Source: SOKG01 sp964449845
GTDB lineage: Bacteria; Chloroflexota; Dehalococcoidia; SZUA-161
Length of the DNA stretch: 18,819 nt
Direction of reading: 5' to 3'
Assembly (NCBI GenBank): GCA_964449845.1
Contig: CAYVES010000033.1
Span: forward strand, 1 to 18,819
Shown here: one piece after another, positions 1-6,377 of the stretch
Layout of the letters: each line of letters opens with the position of its first letter
Position numbering within the stretch: the stretch's first letter is position 1
Program-made: the position numbers and the translations under genes
The notes under the pieces: generated by a model
The model's input: the letters and a program-made list of their open reading frames with translations, nothing else
Database searches by the model: none
What the model was told of the DNA's origin: nothing

Positions 1-1
1 T

Positions 2-1582
2 ACCCAGGTAATCGCCCAGATCAGCTATGGTATGGCTGCAACCTTCGCCCTGGGAAGGATTGATCAATACCTCTATCCATTCTACAGAAGAGATGTTGCG
101 GAGGGGATAATCTCCAAAGAGGGTGCTCAGGAGCTTATTGAGGAGCTAGAACTCAAGCTGACATCAAACATACTGTTGCTGCCTGAAGCTGGAATCGAGG
201 TTGCAAGCACACTGGGCACAAGCCCACAGCCAATAACGATAGGCGGCCAGGCCCGAGATGGTAAGGATGCTACCAACGAATTGTCCTACATGATCTTGGA
301 AGCATCCGAGAAACTGAAGGCCGTCATCAACAACCTGGCGATAAGGATTCATAGCAAGACCGCTGAGGATTTCCTGCTCAGGGCATGCCGGGTCTACAGG
401 TCAACCTCAGGACAGGCATTCTACAATGATGAAGCAATCATTCCAGCGTTGCTCAGCGACGGATATAGCTTGGAAGACGCCAGGGATTACGCCATCGTTG
501 GCTGTGTTGAGCCTACCGGCTCTGGGGACAGCTTTGCCTGCACCGGTGGCAACGATCTCAAGCTCGGAGGGGTCTTGGAGATGGTGCTCACCAATGGCGG
601 TTATCGCCTGATGGGAGGACAGGGGCTTCGCACAGGAGATCCCACAAGGTTCAAGAACTTCGATGAGGTAATGGATGCCTTCCGCAAGCAGCTGGAGCAT
701 AATGTGAACTTGGCAGTCGATGCGATCAACGTGAAGGATACTATCTACCAAGCAGAATTCCCCGCACCGTTCGTCTCCGCCACGCTGACGGGCTGTGTCG
801 AGAGCGGCAAGGACGCAACGGATGGTGGAGCGCTCTACAACTTTGGCTCAATCACAGCAAGGGGGCTGGGCACTACTGCCGACTCGCTGGCAGCAATCAA
901 GAAGCTCGTCTTCGATGACCGGGTGCTCACTATGTCGGAGCTAGCTGAACTGCTGGAAACGAACTTCGAAGGAAAAGATGACGTGCGACATTTGTTAATC
1001 AACCGAGCTCCCAAGTACGGAAACGATGACGACCACGTAGACCTCCTGGCGAAGGAGATTGCCAAGCTCTTCTGTGAGGAGGTGACCAAGCACCAAAGCA
1101 TCAGGGGAGGGCGCTTCAGACCGTCATTCTACTCTTACGGAACGCATGTCCTCGACGGCCTGTTCCTGGGTGCCACCCCCGATGGGAGAATGGCAGGAGA
1201 AGCGATATCAAACGGGGTATCGCCAGTCAATGCCCGGGAGAAAGAGGGGCCAACGGCGGTGCTCAAGTCCGCAGCCAAGCTGGAGCACACACTAATATCC
1301 AACGGGAATGCCTTGAATCTCAGACTCCTTCCCTACCTGGTTCAGGATGAGGACGCGTTAAGAAAGATTGCCTCGTTGGTCAAGACGTATTTCCTATTAG
1401 GGGGCATGCACCTGCAGTTCAACGTGGTCTCCCGCCAGACGCTGCAAGATGCCCAAAAGCGCCCCCAAGAGTATACCGATTTGGTGGTCAGAGTCTCTGG
1501 GTACAGTGCCTTCTTCACAGACTTGGGCAAGTCTATTCAGGATGATATCATCGCGAGAACAGAGTTCGGTTATGGGAAGTAA
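2..1582 (+). CDS. Glycyl radical enzyme (pyruvate formate-lyase / dehydratase-type), 5'-truncated by window edge
   Basis: The frame is open from base 2 to the TAA at 1580-1582, so the gene begins upstream of the window. About 526 residues are visible of a family usually near 780-850. Numbering from the first in-window Met (base 32), GCVEP carries the thiyl cysteine Cys158 and the dehydratase/decarboxylase-type Glu160. A GCVES-GKDATDGGALYN block follows, and the C-terminal glycyl radical motif RVSGYSAFF has its radical Gly at residue 490. The end, QDDIIARTE, is typical. Family knowledge: a partner radical SAM activase installs the glycyl radical under anoxic conditions; no activase is in view. 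The GCVEP motif favours an eliminase or decarboxylase over fumarate-adding enzymes such as BssA. The substrate cannot be assigned without the N-terminal half. It is separated from the later CoA-pathway cluster by opposite-strand genes, so there is no operon link to it. Confidence 0.93.
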   Translation, partial: TQVIAQISYGMAATFALGRIDQYLYPFYRRDVAEGIISKEGAQELIEELELKLTSNILLLPEAGIEVASTLGTSPQPITIGGQARDGKDATNELSYMILEASEKLKAVINNLAIRIHSKTAEDFLLRACRVYRSTSGQAFYNDEAIIPALLSDGYSLEDARDYAIVGCVEPTGSGDSFACTGGNDLKLGGVLEMVLTNGGYRLMGGQGLRTGDPTRFKNFDEVMDAFRKQLEHNVNLAVDAINVKDTIYQAEFPAPFVSATLTGCVESGKDATDGGALYNFGSITARGLGTTADSLAAIKKLVFDDRVLTMSELAELLETNFEGKDDVRHLLINRAPKYGNDDDHVDLLAKEIAKLFCEEVTKHQSIRGGRFRPSFYSYGTHVLDGLFLGATPDGRMAGEAISNGVSPVNAREKEGPTAVLKSAAKLEHTLISNGNALNLRLLPYLVQDEDALRKIASLVKTYFLLGGMHLQFNVVSRQTLQDAQKRPQEYTDLVVRVSGYSAFFTDLGKSIQDDIIARTEFGYGK

Positions 1583-1826
1583 GCCCAACCAGGCGGATTG
1601 CTTTCATTCACAGGGGCCATATGTGATTCTGGGCCGACCTTTTTGCCCGCGAAGCCAAGTGCTCACCGAAGGCAAGAAGCGAAAACAATCAACCTTCATG
1701 CTAATACCGCCATACAGCAAAGCCCAGGCATTTGGAACATTGGGAAGAAAAGTGGAGAATGTGGATGAAAGACGAACATTGCGACGAAAACGTTAGAAAA
1801 CGGTAACTAATGTTAAGAAACCGCTA

Positions 1827-1856
1827 TTGACAATGCCCCCCTGCTTATTGTACAAA
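1827..1856 (+). promoter_or_regulatory. Possible sigma70-type promoter upstream of the secreted protein gene
   Basis: A perfect -35 TTGACA (1827-1832) is followed after 18 bp by TACAAA (1851-1856), four of six matches to the -10 consensus. It lies about 240 bp before the ATG at 2104, which would give a long leader containing the left inverted-repeat arm. Assignment is by consensus only. Confidence 0.35.
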
Positions 1857-2043
1857 AGTGTAGCACGACATTCCGCTAAGTCTCAGCACCAAATCTTTGT
1901 TCTCCTCGCCACCATGAGTAGACCGTATGCGTCCGACAGGCGCTATGTAATAGATTCTTTCGTACGGCACTTATCGACGCGCAGACCTTCTAGCAAAGAG
2001 TAGTGGGAGGTAAGGCCGCACACCCTGCAAGTTGAGTCAGTTG

Positions 2044-2056
2044 GGGGGATACCCGC
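2044..2056. repeat. Left arm of a 13-bp perfect inverted repeat
   Basis: GGGGGATACCCGC here is the exact reverse complement of GCGGGTATCCCCC at 2612-2624. The two arms bracket the secreted-protein gene. Both sides also carry a TCAG just outside the arm (one base further in spacing on one side than the other). It may mark a small mobile or duplicated cassette, or be a long-range pairing; no transposase is present. Confidence 0.5.
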
Positions 2057-2103
2057 ACGTTTGAACAAACCCAGGGTACACAACAAGAAAGCGAGGTGAT
2101 GAA

Positions 2104-2577
2104 ATGAAAAAGAGGCTTCTTATTGTCTCGATGCTGGCTCTCATCCCCGTGTTGGTGCTGGGAGGGACTGGGATTGCCGCAGAGCCGACTGAGGCACAGC
2201 CTGCCAGTGCTACAACGACTGCTGCCCCTACAGCATCACTGGCCGGCGAATGGAGTGCTTACGGTCAGTGGTATGGCAGTGGCTCGTGGAATTGGACATG
2301 GACCATCACCCAAAGCGGGGCGCTAATCCACGTTCAGTCAAGTTCGGGGGCCGACTGGTATGGATTGACCTCAGGCGAGTGGGTGCTAATGAAGATTAAT
2401 AGTGGCTGCTACCCCCTCCACATAGGGAAAGCATCTCAGGGCGACACTTATATGCAGGGGTTAATGGTTTGCACTGATCAGACTGGGTGGGGCGTCTGGG
2501 AAGCTTTCCTGATGCCCGACAGTCCTGGGCCCAAGACCTCAAGCGGCTCAGCCGCTGAGGACTCACCACCCGGATAA
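2104..2577 (+). CDS. Secreted Trp-rich hypothetical protein
   Basis: A 157-residue protein of unknown function. The ATG is preceded by GAGGTGAT (2093-2100) at good spacing. It has a classical Sec signal peptide: MKKR, a hydrophobic stretch at about residues 5-20, then a likely cleavage after Ala26 (GIAA/EP). An Ala/Pro/Thr-rich linker (about 27-45) leads to a compact domain (about 46-140) with nine tryptophans and two cysteines (Cys102, Cys123) that could form a disulfide once exported. The C-terminus is Ser/Gly/Pro-rich. The domain pattern (GEWSAYGQWYGSG... TWTITQSG) suggests a small beta-sheet domain, but I do not recognise a family. The gene stands alone between long non-coding stretches and is bracketed by a 13-bp inverted repeat. 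Signal peptide, RBS and composition make it a real gene. Confidence 0.75.
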   Translation: MKKRLLIVSMLALIPVLVLGGTGIAAEPTEAQPASATTTAAPTASLAGEWSAYGQWYGSGSWNWTWTITQSGALIHVQSSSGADWYGLTSGEWVLMKINSGCYPLHIGKASQGDTYMQGLMVCTDQTGWGVWEAFLMPDSPGPKTSSGSAAEDSPPG

Positions 2578-2611
2578 TCCAACCCCAGGCAGACACTCTC
2601 CAACATGGCTG

Positions 2612-2624
2612 GCGGGTATCCCCC
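2612..2624. repeat. Right arm of the 13-bp perfect inverted repeat
   Basis: GCGGGTATCCCCC, the exact reverse complement of 2044-2056. It lies 35 bp after the stop codon of the secreted-protein gene. There is no T-run after it, so it is not by itself a terminator. Confidence 0.5.
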
Positions 2625-3157
2625 TCTGAGTACTCTGCAGGAATGGGCACTTAATCTTAGATTGAATAGTGCACCTTGTTAGGCCAGGTAAGGCCGGGGA
2701 TGTTTTCGCCCATAGTGTGGAGCTGTGCGGTTACACCTTGCAGAGAATGGTGCTAGCGAGAAACAGGCAAAGTCATGTACAACTCGCCCTCAGCATCGAA
2801 AGCGGCTGCGGAAACTTCAGATAGCGGAGTGTGTCTTCTGGTAAACTCTTGACAGACTTCAGTATACTTGGCAAATACATCAGACTCACCAAAGCTAGCT
2901 TCGCTTCCAGCTCGTCCTCGCAGAACTACGTGCATGTTTCTGCCACGACGTTGATAGATATCTATCTGCAGCTTCATTCGTCTCGGCCTCCCCCGACCAG
3001 CCATCGTCTATTGCTCTATGTGGAATCAAAGATTAGCACAGGCGTCACCGGGAAGGCCATAGTCATTTTTGGTGATTATCGGTGGATAAATAGTACTAGC
3101 GACAGATAAAGGTGACTATCACACATTACCTGTGGCTCAAAGGAGGTGTCGATGCCT
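2625..3157. other. Gene-poor region with one doubtful small ORF
   Basis: Between the secreted-protein gene and the thioesterase stop codon. Apart from the doubtful minus-strand ORF at 2753-3004, I see only short repeats: GGTGATTATC (3071-3080) and GGTGACTATC (3111-3120) in direct orientation, and the palindrome TAGTACTA near 3091-3098. No strong promoter pair was found. Confidence 0.4.
2753..3004 (-). CDS. Small hypothetical protein (doubtful)
   Basis: An 83-residue frame starting MAGRGRPRRMKLQIDIYQ and ending in TLPVSR. In its favour, the codons look natural for this genome and the amino-acid mix is protein-like: a basic N-terminus, then an acidic/polar helix-like middle. Against it, no Shine-Dalgarno sequence precedes the ATG at 3004, there is no family likeness I recognise, and an overlapping plus-strand frame (2831-3109) exists. 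Inner Met codons at residues 10 and 24 could also be starts. It lies downstream of the thioesterase gene on the same strand, 153 bp away. I cannot assign a function. Confidence 0.35.
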   Translation of the reverse strand: MAGRGRPRRMKLQIDIYQRRGRNMHVVLRGRAGSEASFGESDVFAKYTEVCQEFTRRHTPLSEVSAAAFDAEGELYMTLPVSR

Positions 3158-3583
3158 TCAACCGCGCGGTGCTCCTTGCTCCCTGTCTGCCTTGTATATA
3201 GACCAGGTCCCAAGAGTTTTGGCAACAAGCTGCCCTTCGTTGGTTATCTCCGATTCGAGGATAGCAATTCTTTTGCTACTGTGGATTACCTTGGTATCAC
3301 AGGTAAGAGTACCCGATTTCACTTGTTTGAAATAGACGATCTTAACCTCTATCGTTGAACATCGCTCATCCTCACCGATGCAAGAATAGAGAGCTGCACC
3401 CATGCCAGTGTCTGCCATCGCATATGTGACTCCTCCGTGCACGGTTCGGTGCGGGCTTAGCAGCTTCTCATCAACGTCAAGGACACAACGACTGTATCCC
3501 TTCGATACCTTGGTGAACGTCAAACCTAACAAGTCACCAAACGGATTGAATCCTTTCAACTCTTTGGGGAATCTCCTCGGCAT
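3158..3583 (-). CDS. PaaI-type hotdog-fold acyl-CoA thioesterase
   Basis: A 141-residue protein of the 4HBT/PaaI thioesterase superfamily, which hydrolyses acyl-CoA or phenylacyl-CoA thioesters in the cytoplasm. The diagnostic block is TVHGGVTYAMADTGMGAAL: His49-Gly50-Gly51 and the likely catalytic acid Asp58. It continues into a VKIVYFKQVKSGTL strand typical of the hotdog sheet, and the length fits the family. Start choice: a GTG at 3587-3589 lies only one base after GGAGGT (3591-3596 on the minus strand), too close, whereas the ATG at 3581-3583 sits seven bases after it, so the ATG is preferred. It lies 62 bp downstream of the frameshifted SRPBCC gene on the same strand and is probably co-transcribed with it. 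The substrate is unknown. Confidence 0.88.
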   Translation of the reverse strand: MPRRFPKELKGFNPFGDLLGLTFTKVSKGYSRCVLDVDEKLLSPHRTVHGGVTYAMADTGMGAALYSCIGEDERCSTIEVKIVYFKQVKSGTLTCDTKVIHSSKRIAILESEITNEGQLVAKTLGTWSIYKADREQGAPRG

Positions 3584-3590
3584 AAACACT

Positions 3591-3596
3591 ACCTCC
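3591..3596 (-). promoter_or_regulatory. Ribosome binding site deciding the thioesterase start
   Basis: GGAGGT on the minus strand. Spacing of seven bases to the ATG at 3583, against one base to the GTG at 3589, selects the ATG. Confidence 0.7.
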
Positions 3597-3645
3597 AGAT
3601 CTCAGGCGCTGTTATCGGTGTATTGCGTCACGGCGAATAGGCAAA

Positions 3646-4457
3646 CTACGGATTCTGCTTAGATAGTGTTGCTCTCCACTTCTGCGTAAGTTCTCGTACA
3701 TCCTCAGGTAGAATTGACTTGCGGTCTTGCCAGTAGTCATCGTTGGTAACGTGTAACATCGTCCTGAAAATGCCAGCTTGTGCCCATCTACTACGTTTTG
3801 GGCCGAATGCTTCAGACTCCATGAGCGACAAGATCTCCTTAGCTTTCTCGAAGCCGTCCACAAGCTGCCTGAGGGACATCTTATATTTCGAGATTTCGTC
3901 CAGCAGCCGTCTCGTCTCTTCAATAGATTTGACTCTACGTGGAAAATAGAAGTCAAGAAAAGCTTGAAGACTGTCCACATTTAACTCTTGACTAGCACCG
4001 AATTGCTCGTCGACGAATGCCAATTGCTCAGCCAATGCTTTCAGATTCTCTATTTGTTTGGCTACGTTTCTCTTTGCAGGCCAAGCGGACAAATAGCTAC
4101 TTAGTTTCAACAGAAGTCTAGCGAATGTGTAATTAGCCTCGAAATCAAACCTGGTGCCGTTTTCCACGGGCTCAAATCTATAATATTCCTCTACTAAAAC
4201 CTGTTTACCTGCACCTCGCAATACCATGAACCTTGGCTTTTCATATTCAATAATCTCAAATTCCCATTCTGTGGTGCGTCCACGTGTCTCAAATTTTCGT
4301 CTGAACTTAGTGCCAACGGGGTTTTTCTTCTTTCTCGGTGTCAAATATTCAACACTCACCAACCCATGTATCCATTTTTTATTTTTTCATCATCACTAAC
4401 ACACTCAAATACTTTTTCAATTGGAGCACCAATTTCGATGCGATAAGTGATTCGCAT
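3646..4457 (-). CDS. SRPBCC (START-like) domain protein split by a one-base frameshift
   Basis: Two frames together make one SRPBCC/polyketide-cyclase-like protein, a helix-grip fold that binds hydrophobic ligands. The first frame starts at ATG 4457 after GGGGAG (4462-4467) and encodes MRITYRIEIGAPIEKVFECV..DDEKIK, the classic N-terminal strand and helix. It then stops at residue 33. The second frame (to TGA at 3646) continues with the expected W-I-H-G-L-V-S-V-E-Y-L, VGTKFRRKFE, WEFEIIEYEKPRFMVLRG and a C-terminal helix. Re-reading one base at the A AAA AAT run (4374-4380) joins them into 270 residues. The last ~120 residues (from about VDEQFG) are outside the usual ~150-residue domain and unrecognised. 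The shift may be a sequencing error in the homopolymer, a true mutation, or programmed slippage. Function unknown. Confidence 0.72.
4374..4380 (-). other. A AAA AAT slippery heptamer at the SRPBCC frame junction
   Basis: On the minus strand the zero-frame codons are ATA AAA AAT, so the run reads X XXY YYZ in exactly the register of a -1 slippery heptamer. A -1 slip gives K-N/K-W-I-H-G, which restores the SRPBCC sequence. A second A6 run lies just upstream (4382-4387) but in the wrong register. Homopolymer sequencing error remains a plain alternative. Confidence 0.5.
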
Positions 4458-4631
4458 ATCACTCCCCTTTATCCAAGACACACCTACAAAGTACGGACGG
4501 TAGCCAACAATGCATAACCCAATACTACAGAATCCGACTAATCTTACCACAATTTGAGGACTAGCGTCAGATGCCCTAATCGAAAGAACCGTTTTTCGGA
4601 TGCTCCACCTTCCTTCACTGCTACAGTGTTT

Positions 4632-4660
4632 TCGTCACAGACTTCTTGTGCTGGTATACA
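4632..4660 (+). promoter_or_regulatory. Candidate promoter for the six-gene CoA cluster
   Basis: TCGTCA (4632-4637, four of six to -35), a 17-bp spacer and TATACA (4655-4660, four of six to -10), preceded by a TGG extended -10 element. This would give a leader of about 150 nt to the GTG at 4819. It overlaps the left arm of an 11-bp inverted repeat. Weak on consensus alone. Confidence 0.3.
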
Positions 4661-4689
4661 TATCGCAGTAGAATATCGCAAGAAGTCTG
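4638..4689. promoter_or_regulatory. 11-bp inverted repeat, possible operator
   Basis: CAGACTTCTTG (4638-4648) and its exact reverse complement CAAGAAGTCTG (4679-4689) are separated by 30 bp. The left arm fills the spacer of the candidate promoter and the right arm would fall just after its start site, as expected for a looping or dimeric operator. An RNA hairpin in the leader is not possible from that start site, since the left arm would not be transcribed. Confidence 0.4.
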
Positions 4690-4818
4690 GAGTTGCTGGC
4701 TGAGACAATAGCCCAGCCAGGCGGGTTTGAAGACGGGGCAAACAGCAAGGAGATACAGGCAATGGGCAGCGGAACCAGAGGAATCGGCTCTTACTCAAAC
4801 GAAAGGGTGGGGTATTAG

Positions 4819-5556
4819 GTGGCTGTAAATAAGGTAGTAGCTAGCTTTGATGAGGCAGTTGCTGATATCCCCGATGGGGCTATCATCGGGATCAGCAACT
4901 TCGCAGGAATAGTGATGACGCCTCAGAACCTTATTCAGGCTGTGGCTCGGAAATCTCCCAAGGGCCTCACCATTGTTACTTTCTTCGGTGGTCTAGGTGT
5001 CAAGATTAGGGAGTTCCTGAGTTCATTGCTTGGAGAGGAAAAGGCTTCACAACGATGGTATATTGATGGTGCTGTGCTAGTGGAACAAGGCCTGGTACGT
5101 AAGCTCATCAGTAGTTTTCCCTTCGCCCCCGGCGTGGAGACTGTAAAAAAGGAATGGGAAGCAGGCAAGCTGATGGTGGAGGAATTGCCCCATGGCACGT
5201 TGGCGGTGAGGTTATGGGCTGCCGGGGCAGGGGTGGGCGGTGTATATGTTCGTACCGGAGTAGGGACAGTTGTGGAGGAAGGCAAAGAGAAAAGAGAGCT
5301 TAACGGAGAAGATCATATCCTGGAAAGGCCTCTTGCGCTTGACTTTGCTCTTATCCGCGCTTACAAAGGTGACAGATACGGGAATCTAATCTATCGAGGT
5401 GTCGGTAGAGGTGTCAGTGCCCTGATGGCCAAGGCAGCCTCAATTACCATTGCCGAGGTGGACGAAGTGGTTGAACCAGGAGAGCTTGACCCGGAGAATA
5501 TCATCACTCCAGGCATTTATGTACACCGTGTGGTTCAAATACCGAAGGAGAGTTGA
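4819..5556 (+). CDS. Class I (3-oxoacid/acetate-type) CoA-transferase, subunit A
   Basis: A 245-residue alpha subunit of a family I CoA-transferase (AtoD/CtfA/ScoA/PcaI group), which moves CoA between a carboxylic acid and an acyl-CoA in the cytoplasm. Recognisable blocks are the N-terminal DGAIIGISNFAG-TPQNLI, then GTLAVRLWAAGAGVGGVYVRTGVGT, then ALDFALIRAYKGDRYGNLIYRG and the C-terminal ITPGIYVHRVV. Length fits a separate A subunit. The GTG start (4819) follows a G-rich GGGTGGGG. It is the first gene of a plus-strand cluster; its TGA ends two bases before the subunit B ATG, so the two are translationally linked. The substrate pair (acetoacetate, butyrate, other 3-oxoacid) cannot be told from sequence. 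The N-terminal loop differs from the standard FGLCGIPE form. Confidence 0.93.
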   Translation: MAVNKVVASFDEAVADIPDGAIIGISNFAGIVMTPQNLIQAVARKSPKGLTIVTFFGGLGVKIREFLSSLLGEEKASQRWYIDGAVLVEQGLVRKLISSFPFAPGVETVKKEWEAGKLMVEELPHGTLAVRLWAAGAGVGGVYVRTGVGTVVEEGKEKRELNGEDHILERPLALDFALIRAYKGDRYGNLIYRGVGRGVSALMAKAASITIAEVDEVVEPGELDPENIITPGIYVHRVVQIPKES

Positions 5557-5558
5557 AA

Positions 5559-6263
5559 ATGGCGGAGAAGCAACTCAGAGAAAGAGTCAGAAGCAAGGAA
5601 AGGCTGGATGAACAGACCATAGCATTGAGGGCAGCGAAGGAAATTCAGGATGGGGATTATGTCAATCTGGGCTTCGGCATACCCACGCTGGCGAGTAACT
5701 TCATCCCCGAAGGAAAGACCGTGTTCTTCCACTCGGAGAGCGGGATTATTAGCTATGGTCGTATAGCCACCGAGGAGGAAGCGGACGAGATGGGGTGGAT
5801 ATTGGTTAACGCCAGTGGCCAGCCTGTTATGCCGCTTCCAGGGCTAAGCCTTTTCCATATGGGTGAAGCCTTCGACATGATTCGTGGCGGCAAACTTGAC
5901 CTCACCATCCTGGGGGGCCTCCAGGTATCGGAGAAAGGAGACCTTGCCAACTGGCGAGCGCCACACTTATTCACCAGCATTGGCGGCGCTATGGACCTGG
6001 CGGCCAGTACTAAAAAGGTCATTGTCTGCATGACGCATGTCACGCGTAACAATGAATATAAGATAGTGAGGAAATGCACCTTCCCTCTTACCGCCAGGGA
6101 ATGCGTGGATTTGATCGTCACCGACATAGCGGTCATCAGCGTGACCAGGGAAGGGCTTGTGTTGAAGGAGATCGCTCCAGCCTGGACTGCGGAGGAGGTG
6201 CAAGCACTGACTGAGCCCAAACTCACTTTAGCTCCCGACCTCAAGGAGATAGAGCTACTGTGA
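5559..6263 (+). CDS. Class I CoA-transferase, subunit B (catalytic Glu)
   Basis: A 234-residue beta subunit (AtoA/CtfB/ScoB/PcaJ group) that carries the active-site glutamate forming the enzyme-CoA thioester. The motif GFGIPTLASNFIP is followed by HSESGI, where Glu60 matches the catalytic Glu of the usual SENG motif (Asn replaced by Ser). GGLQVSEKGDLANW, GGAMDLA, the Lys-rich CMTHVTRNNEYKIV and CVDLIVTD-VI blocks follow in family order. Start choice: a TTG at 5553 overlaps the subunit A stop, but ATG 5559 sits eight bases after AAGGAG (5545-5550) and is preferred. It forms the A2B2-type enzyme with the preceding gene. About 115 bp separate it from the thiolase. Confidence 0.93.
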   Translation: MAEKQLRERVRSKERLDEQTIALRAAKEIQDGDYVNLGFGIPTLASNFIPEGKTVFFHSESGIISYGRIATEEEADEMGWILVNASGQPVMPLPGLSLFHMGEAFDMIRGGKLDLTILGGLQVSEKGDLANWRAPHLFTSIGGAMDLAASTKKVIVCMTHVTRNNEYKIVRKCTFPLTARECVDLIVTDIAVISVTREGLVLKEIAPAWTAEEVQALTEPKLTLAPDLKEIELL

Positions 6264-6361
6264 AGAGGATTCTGCAATGGGGCGACCCTCGCGGCTGCTT
6301 TTACCCTCGGGGCGTATTATGTAAACAGCCGGAGCACTTGCTGGCAACGAGAAGAACGCAT

Positions 6362-6367
6362 GGAGGT
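6362..6367 (+). promoter_or_regulatory. Ribosome binding site deciding the thiolase start
   Basis: GGAGGT lies inside the longer frame, ten bases before the ATG at 6378. The upstream ATG at 6360 has only GAAGAA before it. The ATG at 6378 also gives the usual short thiolase N-terminus. Confidence 0.55.
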
Positions 6368-6377
6368 AGAAAAGCAA

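Larger units (their letters stand above)
1583..2103. other. Intergenic region, about 520 bp, no convincing gene
   Basis: This stretch follows the glycyl radical enzyme gene. I see no convincing ORF: an open frame running from inside that gene to about 1796 is out of frame with it and Arg/Lys/Ser-rich, with no family likeness. No clear stem-plus-T-run terminator is visible after 1582. It holds a possible promoter (1827-1856) and the left arm of a 13-bp inverted repeat (2044-2056). Confidence 0.6.
4458..4818. other. Divergent intergenic region (361 bp) between the SRPBCC gene and the CoA cluster
   Basis: No convincing gene. The region must carry the promoters for both divergent units. It contains an 11-bp inverted repeat (4638-4689), a candidate plus-strand promoter overlapping it (4632-4660), two TATCGCA direct repeats (4661-4667, 4674-4680) and a short 7-bp stem (4696-4720, 11-nt loop). 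Open frames here show no family likeness or ribosome binding site. Confidence 0.5.

Noticed and set aside
2..1582. Fumarate-adding enzyme (benzylsuccinate/alkylsuccinate synthase), tempting because a CoA-transferase pair and a thiolase lie downstream as in bss/bbs loci
   Set aside because: The GCVEP motif with Glu is of the dehydratase/decarboxylase type, and opposite-strand genes separate it from the CoA cluster.
2008..2696. 11-bp direct repeat AGGTAAGGCCG at 2008-2018 and 2686-2696 as a target-site duplication around the inverted repeats
   Set aside because: Distances from the inverted-repeat arms differ (about 25 and 60 bp), so it does not fit a target-site duplication; chance is plausible.
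3141..3358. AGGAGG followed by ATG on the plus strand with an open frame
   Set aside because: It is antisense to the well-supported thioesterase gene and the peptide has no family likeness; the match to a ribosome binding site is chance.
4696..4720. 7-bp stem CTGGCTG/CAGCCAG as a terminator
   Set aside because: Short stem, 11-nt loop and no T-run on either side.
4544..4798. Minus-strand open frame of 84 codons in the divergent intergenic region
   Set aside because: No ribosome binding site, Cys/Pro/Arg-rich mix, no family likeness, and it overlaps the probable promoter region.
5753..6277. Minus-strand open frame of 174 codons
   Set aside because: Antisense shadow of CoA-transferase subunit B.
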